A stretch of 64,000 nucleotides of DNA. Source: NORP110 sp051251595. Lineage in GTDB: Bacteria > Pseudomonadota > Alphaproteobacteria > Rhodobacterales > Rhodobacteraceae. Of this stretch, positions 17,320 to 24,336 are shown piece by piece (the first letter of the stretch is position 1; the number at the start of each line of letters is the position of its first letter). The translations under genes and the position numbers were made by a program. The stretch spans positions 186,001 through 250,000 of the forward strand of contig JBPOFA010000001.1 in assembly GCA_051251595.1 (NCBI GenBank). Reading direction: 5' to 3'. Under the pieces are notes generated by a model that was not told where the DNA came from, did not search any database, and saw only the letters and a list, made by a program, of their open reading frames with translations.

Positions 17320-18837
17320 ATGAGCACACCCAAACCCGTTGTCCTTTGCATTCTTGATGGCTGGGGCCTGCGCGAAGACACAACCGCCAACGCGCCTGCC
17401 CTGGGCCACACCCCCACATTTGATCGCATCATGTCCGAATGCCCGCACGCAACGCTGGTCACCCATGGCCGCGACGTAGGTTTGCCCACCGGGCAAATGG
17501 GCAATTCAGAGGTTGGGCACACGAATATCGGCGCAGGTCGCATCGTCGCAATGGATCTGGGCCAGATCGATCTGGCGATAGAGGATGGCTCTTACGCAAC
17601 CATGCCCGCGCTCCAAGACTTCATCACCGCGCTGAAATCCAGCGGCGGCACTGCGCATCTGATGGGGGTCGTCTCTGACGGCGGGGTGCATGCCCATATC
17701 GACCACCTGATCGACACGGCAAACATCCTGGACGCTGCCGGTATCCCGATTGTTGTGCATGCCATCACCGACGGGCGTGATGTCGCGCAGAAGTCGGCTC
17801 TGAAGTACTTCGAAACCTTGGATCAGAAACTCCCCCAAAACGCTGTAATAGGCACTGTTATCGGCCGATACTTTGCCCTTGACCGCGACAACCGTTGGGA
17901 ACGCGTGGCGCAAGCCTATCACGCCATGGCCAATGGCACCGGCCCAACCGCCGCCACCCCGGCAGAGGTCATCACTGCGGCCTATGCCCACGATAAAACG
18001 GACGAGTTCATTCCCGCGACAACCATCGCAGGCTATGACGGATTCAAACCCGGTGATGGGCTGTTCTGCCTCAACTTCCGCTCTGACCGCGCCCGCGAAA
18101 TTCTGGCGGCCATCGGCAAACCCGGTTTCGATGCCTTCGACACAGGCCCGCGCACAGACCTGACCCTTCTGGGTATGGTGGAATATTCCGACGACCATTC
18201 CACCTATATGCCAGCCGTGTTCCCCAAACGAGACATCGTCAACACGCTTGGATCCTGGGTTGCTCAAAAAGGGTTGACCCAGTTCCGCCTGGCCGAAACC
18301 GAAAAATACCCGCACGTCACTTTCTTTTTGAACGGCGGCAAGGAAGCCCCGGAAACAGGCGAAGACCGTTTCATGCCGTCCAGCCCCAAAGTCGCCACCT
18401 ATGACCTCCAGCCGGAAATGTCCTCTGGCGAAGTGACCGACAAATTCGTCGAGGCGATTGAAAAGGGCTACGACCTGATCGTCGTGAACTATGCCAACCC
18501 CGATATGGTCGGCCACACCGGCGATCTTGACGCGGCGATCAAAGCGGTCGAGGCCGTGGATAAGGGTCTATCCCGGGCCGTTTCGGCACTAGAGGCCGCA
18601 GGCGGTGCCCTGGTTCTGACCGCAGATCACGGCAATTGCGAAACCATGGTCAACCCGGAAACTGGGGAACCGCACACGGCCCACACCACCAATCTGGTGC
18701 CCGTCGCTGTGCTTGGCGGACCCGAAGGGGCGCAGTTGCGTGCCGGACGACTTGCCGATCTGGCCCCCACCCTGTTGGATTTGATGAATCTGGACAAACC
18801 CACCGAAATGACCGGTGAAAGCCTGCTGATCAAATGA
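17320..18837 (+). CDS. gpmI: 2,3-bisphosphoglycerate-independent phosphoglycerate mutase
   Basis: GpmI interconverts 3- and 2-phosphoglycerate with two Mn ions and a phosphoserine intermediate. The 505 residues match the family. The N-terminal metal aspartate (CILDGWGLRED, residues 10-20), the catalytic serine at about residue 63 in GQMGNSEVGHTNIGAGR, the substrate loop GVHAHIDHL and the C-terminal metal cluster LVLTADHGNCETM are all present. AGGAG lies 8 bases before the ATG. It begins a tight series with the murein-hydrolase-activator gene (4-base overlap) and ctpA. Confidence 0.97.
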   Translation: MSTPKPVVLCILDGWGLREDTTANAPALGHTPTFDRIMSECPHATLVTHGRDVGLPTGQMGNSEVGHTNIGAGRIVAMDLGQIDLAIEDGSYATMPALQDFITALKSSGGTAHLMGVVSDGGVHAHIDHLIDTANILDAAGIPIVVHAITDGRDVAQKSALKYFETLDQKLPQNAVIGTVIGRYFALDRDNRWERVAQAYHAMANGTGPTAATPAEVITAAYAHDKTDEFIPATTIAGYDGFKPGDGLFCLNFRSDRAREILAAIGKPGFDAFDTGPRTDLTLLGMVEYSDDHSTYMPAVFPKRDIVNTLGSWVAQKGLTQFRLAETEKYPHVTFFLNGGKEAPETGEDRFMPSSPKVATYDLQPEMSSGEVTDKFVEAIEKGYDLIVVNYANPDMVGHTGDLDAAIKAVEAVDKGLSRAVSALEAAGGALVLTADHGNCETMVNPETGEPHTAHTTNLVPVAVLGGPEGAQLRAGRLADLAPTLLDLMNLDKPTEMTGESLLIK

Positions 18838-19979
18838 AGCGACTGATCGGTCTTTGTCTGGCGCTCGCGCTGGCGGCCTCTCCGATGGCCGCGCAGGACG
18901 ATCCGGCCGAACAGGCCCGGGTCGCCGCAGATCAGCTAGAGGCCGCACATATCGCGTTGAATGAGGCAGAACGCGCCAGCGATCGTGTTGCCGCCCTGAC
19001 CCAAGCCATTCGCGCCTATGAAATCGGTCTGGACGCCCTGCGCGAAAGCCTGCGCCGCGCCGCCCTGCGAGAGGCCGCCATCCGGCAAGAATTCGACGCC
19101 GAAAGCGAAAAGGTTTCGGAACTTTTGGGCGTGTTGATGAACATCCAATCCGCCGCCGGACCGTTGGTTATGTTGCACCCCGCCGGACCTCTTGGAACGG
19201 CGCGTTCTGGCATGATCATCTCGGACGTGACGCCTGAACTCCAGAAACAAGCGCTCAAACTGCGCGCCCGTTTGGAAGAGGTCGCATTGCTGCGCGCTTT
19301 GCAGGAAAATGCAGCAGAAACCCTGCAAAACGGTCTGATTGATATCCAAACCGCACGCACAGATCTAAGCCAGGCCATTTCCGATCGCACCGATTTGCCG
19401 CAACGCTATGTGGCCGATCCCGAACAGTTGCAAAACCTGATCGACAGCAGCGAAACCCTGGAAGGGTTTGCCAGCGGTCTGATCGGCGCTTCGCCGGGGG
19501 CAACTGCGGACGATCCCATCAGGGATTTTCGCGCCGCCAAGGGCACCTTGCCACTGCCCGTGTCCGGCACAGTCCTGCGCCGTTTCAACGAAGTTGACTC
19601 TGCCGGTGTAAAAAGGCCCGGAATAGTTGTTGCAACGCAGCCCCTTGCAATTGTAACCAACCCTTGGCCCGCAACCATTCGGTATCGTGGCCCGTTGCTT
19701 GACTACGGAAACGTGATGATCCTTGAACCGGAATCCGGGACACTTTTGGTTTTGGCCGGTTTAGATCAGGTGTATGGTGCCGTCGGTCAGGTGGTGCCAC
19801 CGGCGACAGCCCTTGGATATATGGGCGGCGCAACACCCGATCCGGAAACGTTTTTGCTAAATAGCGAAAATGGTGCTGGCTCTGAACTGACAGAAACGCT
19901 CTATATAGAGCTGAGAGTGGGCGGAAAGCCCGTAGACCCGGCAGCGTGGTTCGCCGAGACAAAGGAAAAGACGGAATGA
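18834..19979 (+). CDS. EnvC-like murein hydrolase activator
   Basis: The 381-residue protein has a signal peptide (LIGLCLALALAASPMAAQ), a long coiled coil (about 25-200) and a C-terminal LytM/M23-like domain (about 220-370). The domain lacks the zinc ligands of active M23 peptidases: the site expected near IVVATQPLAIV has no histidine, and the final motif is LYIELRVGGKPVDP without HxH. This matches EnvC, which activates cell-wall amidases at the division site rather than cutting murein itself. It shares four bases with gpmI upstream and four with ctpA downstream, as in the E. coli gpmI-envC neighbourhood. Confidence 0.85.
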   Translation: MKRLIGLCLALALAASPMAAQDDPAEQARVAADQLEAAHIALNEAERASDRVAALTQAIRAYEIGLDALRESLRRAALREAAIRQEFDAESEKVSELLGVLMNIQSAAGPLVMLHPAGPLGTARSGMIISDVTPELQKQALKLRARLEEVALLRALQENAAETLQNGLIDIQTARTDLSQAISDRTDLPQRYVADPEQLQNLIDSSETLEGFASGLIGASPGATADDPIRDFRAAKGTLPLPVSGTVLRRFNEVDSAGVKRPGIVVATQPLAIVTNPWPATIRYRGPLLDYGNVMILEPESGTLLVLAGLDQVYGAVGQVVPPATALGYMGGATPDPETFLLNSENGAGSELTETLYIELRVGGKPVDPAAWFAETKEKTE

Positions 19980-21310
19980 AGAAATTTGTGATGGCCGCAG
20001 TAGGTGGTACTTTGATAGGGGCGGTCCTGACCACACAGATCGCCGGGCCGCTTGTCGCGCAGGAAAATGACCGGAACGCTTCTGTCTATGAACAGCTTGA
20101 CCTGTTCGGCAACATCTTTGAACGCATCCGCGCACAATATGTCGAAGAGGTCGACACCCAAGACCTGATCGAAGCTGCAATCAACGGCATGCTGTCCTCT
20201 CTTGATCCTCATTCCAGCTATTTGTCACCCGAAGATGCCGCAGACATGCGCGAACAGACCCGTGGGGAATTTGGCGGTCTTGGCATCGAAGTCACCCAGG
20301 AAGACGGCTGGATCAAGGTCATCACCCCGATGGATGACAGCCCCGCATCCCAGGCCGGCATCGAAGCAGGCGACTTTATCACCCAAGTCAACGGCGAAAG
20401 CCTGTTGGGCCTGACATTGTCCCAGGCCGTCGAGCTGATGAAAGGCCCAATCGGATCTGAAATCATCGTGACCGTTGTGCGCGAAGGCACAGACGACCCC
20501 TTTGACGTCTCAATCATCCGCGACACGATCAAGCTGACCGCCGTGCGCACCCGCGCCGAAGGCCACGCCGTCGTCATGCGCATGGCGACCTTCAATGACC
20601 AGACCTATCCAAACCTGTTGGAAGGCATGTCCGAAACCATCGAAGAACTTGGCGGCATCGACAATGTAGAAGGCTTTGTTCTGGACCTGCGCAACAATCC
20701 AGGTGGTTTGCTTAACCAGGCAATCAAAGTTTCCGACGCGTTCCTGAACGCCGGTGAAATCGTTTCAACCCGCGGCCGTGATCCCCAGGATGGCGAACGC
20801 TACAACGCCACCGAGGGTGACCTCGCCATGGGCAAACCAGTCGTCGTGCTGATCAACGGCGGCTCTGCCTCTGCGTCGGAAATCGTGGCCGGTGCCCTGC
20901 AAGACCACCACCGCGCAATTGTCGTCGGGACCAAAAGCTTTGGGAAAGGCTCTGTTCAGACGGTTATGCCATTGCAATCCGATGGTGCGATGCGCTTGAC
21001 CACAGCGCGCTACTACACGCCATCTGGCCGGTCCATCCAGGCGCTTGGGGTTTCCCCTGACATCATCGTTGAACAACCTCCACGCCAACCCGTGACGGAT
21101 GAGGCGGAAGAAGAAACACCACAGTTCCGCTCTGAAGCTGACCTACGCGGCAGCCTCAACAATGACAGCCTGTCTGATGACGAACGCGACAAGATCGAAG
21201 CAGAACGCGCCGAAGCAGAAGACGCCGCAAGACTGCGCAAGGAAGATTACCAATTGGCCTATGCCATTGATATCCTCAAAGGCGTCTCTGTCATTGCTCC
21301 TCAGGAATAA
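19976..21310 (+). CDS. ctpA: Carboxy-terminal processing protease (S41)
   Basis: This periplasmic serine protease of 444 residues cleaves C-terminal tails of envelope proteins, often cell-wall hydrolases. It has an N-terminal hydrophobic anchor or signal (VMAAVGGTLIGAVLTTQIAG), a PDZ domain (about 90-180, with GLGIEVTQEDGWIKVITP) and the S41 core with catalytic Ser at about 299 in GGSASASEIVAG and Lys at about 324 in SFGKGSVQT. The start at 19976 overlaps the envC-like stop; an earlier start would lie inside that gene. The C-terminus is highly charged, with many Glu, Arg and Ala residues. Joint transcription with the murein-hydrolase activator suggests a shared job in peptidoglycan turnover. 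Confidence 0.95.
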   Translation: MKKFVMAAVGGTLIGAVLTTQIAGPLVAQENDRNASVYEQLDLFGNIFERIRAQYVEEVDTQDLIEAAINGMLSSLDPHSSYLSPEDAADMREQTRGEFGGLGIEVTQEDGWIKVITPMDDSPASQAGIEAGDFITQVNGESLLGLTLSQAVELMKGPIGSEIIVTVVREGTDDPFDVSIIRDTIKLTAVRTRAEGHAVVMRMATFNDQTYPNLLEGMSETIEELGGIDNVEGFVLDLRNNPGGLLNQAIKVSDAFLNAGEIVSTRGRDPQDGERYNATEGDLAMGKPVVVLINGGSASASEIVAGALQDHHRAIVVGTKSFGKGSVQTVMPLQSDGAMRLTTARYYTPSGRSIQALGVSPDIIVEQPPRQPVTDEAEEETPQFRSEADLRGSLNNDSLSDDERDKIEAERAEAEDAARLRKEDYQLAYAIDILKGVSVIAPQE

Positions 21311-21348
21311 GGCCAGCGGGTCGGCGGCAACGTCGACCCCAACCCACC

Positions 21349-21834
21349 ATGACACCACAAGAAATCTCTGAACTTCCCTACCGCCCTTGCGTCGGGATCA
21401 TGCTGTTGAACCCACAGGGACGCGTCTTCGTGGGCCAGCGCATCGATAACAATCAGGACGCCTGGCAAATGCCACAGGGCGGCATCGACAAAGGCGAAGA
21501 CCCCAGGGACGCAGCCCTGCGGGAACTGTGGGAAGAAACCGGTGTGTCGGCCGAAAACGTCACGATTACGGCGCAAACGCCCGATTGGCTGACCTATGAC
21601 TTGCCCCATGACCTGCTCCCAAAGATCTGGAAAGGCCGCTATCGCGGGCAAAAACAAACGTGGTTCCTGATGCGCTTTTCGGGCACGGACGATCAGGTGG
21701 TGATCGAAACCGAACACCCTGAATTCTCTGAATGGACATGGATCGACCCCGCAGATCTTGTCGAAAAGATCGTCCCCTTCAAAAGAGAAGTCTACGCACA
21801 GGTCGTCGCCGCCTTTTCAGACCACCTGCGCTAG
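21349..21834 (+). CDS. rppH: RNA 5'-pyrophosphohydrolase (Nudix)
   Basis: RppH removes pyrophosphate from the 5' triphosphate of mRNA to trigger RNase E decay; in alphaproteobacteria this family also hydrolyses dinucleoside polyphosphates. The 161 residues carry a complete Nudix box (GGIDKGEDPRDAALRELWEE then TG, residues 44-65) and the usual N-terminal YRPCVGIMLLN. It follows ctpA by 38 bp in the same direction and may be co-transcribed. Confidence 0.95.
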   Translation: MTPQEISELPYRPCVGIMLLNPQGRVFVGQRIDNNQDAWQMPQGGIDKGEDPRDAALRELWEETGVSAENVTITAQTPDWLTYDLPHDLLPKIWKGRYRGQKQTWFLMRFSGTDDQVVIETEHPEFSEWTWIDPADLVEKIVPFKREVYAQVVAAFSDHLR

Positions 21835-21951
21835 GCCCACTGGCCTATAAATCTGACAGAAATGGCTTTGCCGGGCTGCACCAAGCTTTCCAAGCGCGCG
21901 TCCGCACCATAAAGTCATCCCGCAGGCTTTGACATATCCAAAGGACCAGAC

Positions 21952-22551
21952 ATGAAAGTACTCAAGACTACGATCCTGGGCGGCATACTGTTCTTGGTGC
22001 CCTTTGTGTTCATCATCTACATCGGCGAAAAGGCGTTTTCGATCGCACGAATGGTCACGGTTCCCATTCATGACATGCTGCCAAATGGCGGGTTCTTCGG
22101 CATAAACCTGCTCCTCCTCTGCCTGCTTGGGCTGTTTTGCTTTGGCGCGGGCATCCTTGCGGAAAAGTCCATCTTTGCAAAACGGGCCAAGGCGCTTGAT
22201 CAAATGCTGGTGCAGAAAATGCCGGGCTATTTTCAGATGAAAAGCATCCTCTCGGGCCATTTGGGCGATGATGAAGGTTCTGCCATGTATATCCCCGTCA
22301 TCGTCCGCGACAAAAGCGGTGCGGTGCGTTTGGGGTTTCAGGTCGAAACAAACCCTAACGGCTATACGGTTGTCTTTTTCCCAAGCGTGCCGAACCCCCA
22401 AACGGGGCACAGCGCTGCGGTGCCCACCGGCTCTGTTGAACAGCTGGATATTCCGCTTCCAAAAGCAATGGACATCTTTCAGTTTTCCGGCCGCGGCCTG
22501 GCAGAGCTGATCGCCGAACATGACGCCAAAAAAATCACCGACCAGACATAG
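21952..22551 (+). CDS. DUF502-family membrane protein
   Basis: The 199-residue protein has two N-terminal hydrophobic helices (GGILFLVPFVFIIYIGEKAF and LLLLCLLGLFCFGAGILAEK) followed by a soluble domain with IPVIVRDKSGAVRLGFQVET and TVVFFPSVPNPQTGHSAAVP, the layout of the DUF502 / LIKE-COV family. The role in bacteria is not established. AAAGGA lies eight bases upstream of the ATG. It ends four bases before the convergent alpha/beta-hydrolase gene. Confidence 0.8.
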   Translation: MKVLKTTILGGILFLVPFVFIIYIGEKAFSIARMVTVPIHDMLPNGGFFGINLLLLCLLGLFCFGAGILAEKSIFAKRAKALDQMLVQKMPGYFQMKSILSGHLGDDEGSAMYIPVIVRDKSGAVRLGFQVETNPNGYTVVFFPSVPNPQTGHSAAVPTGSVEQLDIPLPKAMDIFQFSGRGLAELIAEHDAKKITDQT

Positions 22552-22554
22552 CCG

Positions 22555-24225
22555 TTAGTCCAAAGCAGCCGCCGCGACTTTTTCGTCAAAGAACGCCTTA
22601 AGCCTTGGCGTATCCGCCGGATCCCAGTTCTTTGGCGCGGTGACAGCGATCCAACTGGCGATATAGTCCCTTGGGTGGTACCTATGCCCAAACCCAAAGG
22701 GCACAGACGTCGCCGCCATCATATCCAGGGCAAGCTGCAGCGACGTGACCACCGGATACCATGTAAATTTCGGTGACACATCCGGGCCGCGCGGCGGCAA
22801 CATCCAGTCAGACCGCCGGAACGCGCCCCCCATGTCGAAAAAGACGATCGGGTCGCTGGCATATTGCAGATACACAATCCGCAATGGCCCCCAAGGCGCC
22901 GTGGCCGCGTTCAGCGCATTTGTCTGGCTGGTGAACCTGAACACGGAACCATCCCGAAACCTTGGCAACCATTCTGGCGTGCCCGGGTTTCTGTCCAGCG
23001 TCACAGAGCTGTGGATCGTATTTGGAAAAGGCGGTCCAGCCCACAAAGCCCCTTGAATAGGGTCTCCTATCAAGTCGTATAACCGCATAGAGGCCTCTGA
23101 CCCGTGCGACCCCAGGCTCAACCCGTTTAGATACAATTCCGGCCGCGACTGTTCGGGCAGTCTTCTCCAATGGTCATAGATCAGCGTAAAGACAGCCTCG
23201 GCAGAGGCGCGCGATTGCTCGGGTTCGGCCAACAATGAAATCGGGCTGGACAGATAGGAATACTGCACCGCCACAGTCGCAATGTCGCCGTCATGCAGAT
23301 ACTCAACAGGGTCCTGCCCCATCGGATCGACCCAGCCCGTGCCCGTAGGTGTAACGACAACCATGATCTTTCGCGCAAACGCATTGACCCGCTTTAGCTC
23401 TGCCAATGCCATCTGCGCGCGGTCCTCAATGCTATCGGCCGAATTCAAACCCACATAAATGCGAATAGGTTGCTTCGCCGGTCGCCCCGTAAAGGCGCTG
23501 ATATCGGCTTGGTTCGGCCCGGTCGCGGCAAACTCACGGCCCCTGCGCCCCATGGCGTGCCAGTCGACCAGGGAATTGGGGCTGCCGGATTGCACATCAA
23601 GCTCTGGCGGTGGAACATCTTCCTCGATCAAATCGTCCATCGCGGCATAGGAGGAATCCAATACATCCAGAATTCCCTTGATCACCACACCGTTGGTCAG
23701 GTTGATCAAGGTAAGCGCGACAATGATCGGCCCAACGATAAAGGCCACGCGCCTCGGAACGTAATTCTGCATCCGGTGATAGGAAAACCGTGTCAAACCA
23801 CCGACCAGACGCCCCAAAATGATCAACACCAGTGCAACAATCAACGCAACAGCGGCCACCTGCACCGGGTGGCCGGTTTCCACAGGCTCCATCCCCATAA
23901 GATCACGGATGCTGTTCTGCCAGTCCGCCCCCAGCCAAAGGCTGATCAGCATGGTTACGATCACCGCAAATGCGGTCAGACTATTGAACACACGCAAAGG
24001 CCGCTCGGACAGCTGCGGCAGCTCTAAATAGAGCCAATTCCAGCGAATAAGCACCCCAAGGCCATATCCAAGGGCAAAACAAACCCCCGCCAAAGCCCCC
24101 TGAAAAAGGAACCCGCGCGGGATCAGCGAAGGCGTCAGTGACATCGCGAAAAACACGCCACCAATCAAAAGCCCCAGAAAGCTGAACCGTTTCAGGCCCC
24201 GCAAGATCCAATGGATCAATCGCAT
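22555..24225 (-). CDS. Membrane alpha/beta-hydrolase-family protein
   Basis: The 556-residue protein has five to six transmembrane segments in the first 190 residues (for example FSFLGLLIGGVFFAMSLTPS and FIVGPIIVALTLINLTNGVV) followed by a cytoplasmic or periplasmic alpha/beta-hydrolase domain. The nucleophile elbow is GLSLGSHG in LYLNGLSLGSHGSEASMR, which fits GxSxG. This matches the two-part alpha/beta-hydrolase membrane family (N- and C-terminal Pfam units of Abhydrolase_9). The substrate is unknown. It is divergent from dnaE2 and has its own promoter region. Confidence 0.82.
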   Translation of the reverse strand: MRLIHWILRGLKRFSFLGLLIGGVFFAMSLTPSLIPRGFLFQGALAGVCFALGYGLGVLIRWNWLYLELPQLSERPLRVFNSLTAFAVIVTMLISLWLGADWQNSIRDLMGMEPVETGHPVQVAAVALIVALVLIILGRLVGGLTRFSYHRMQNYVPRRVAFIVGPIIVALTLINLTNGVVIKGILDVLDSSYAAMDDLIEEDVPPPELDVQSGSPNSLVDWHAMGRRGREFAATGPNQADISAFTGRPAKQPIRIYVGLNSADSIEDRAQMALAELKRVNAFARKIMVVVTPTGTGWVDPMGQDPVEYLHDGDIATVAVQYSYLSSPISLLAEPEQSRASAEAVFTLIYDHWRRLPEQSRPELYLNGLSLGSHGSEASMRLYDLIGDPIQGALWAGPPFPNTIHSSVTLDRNPGTPEWLPRFRDGSVFRFTSQTNALNAATAPWGPLRIVYLQYASDPIVFFDMGGAFRRSDWMLPPRGPDVSPKFTWYPVVTSLQLALDMMAATSVPFGFGHRYHPRDYIASWIAVTAPKNWDPADTPRLKAFFDEKVAAAALD

Positions 24226-24336
24226 AGCTGCTCAACGCCCCCACACCCTGCGCCCCCTTTATGACCGCAGAGTCTTCATCAAGCAATCATCGGGACTCCT
24301 CAAAAGAACAAAACGTGAATATACTAAAGACTCACC

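Noticed and set aside
17506..18516. 336-codon minus-strand open frame inside gpmI
   Set aside because: gpmI on the plus strand has all its metal-binding motifs; the antisense translation is not protein-like.
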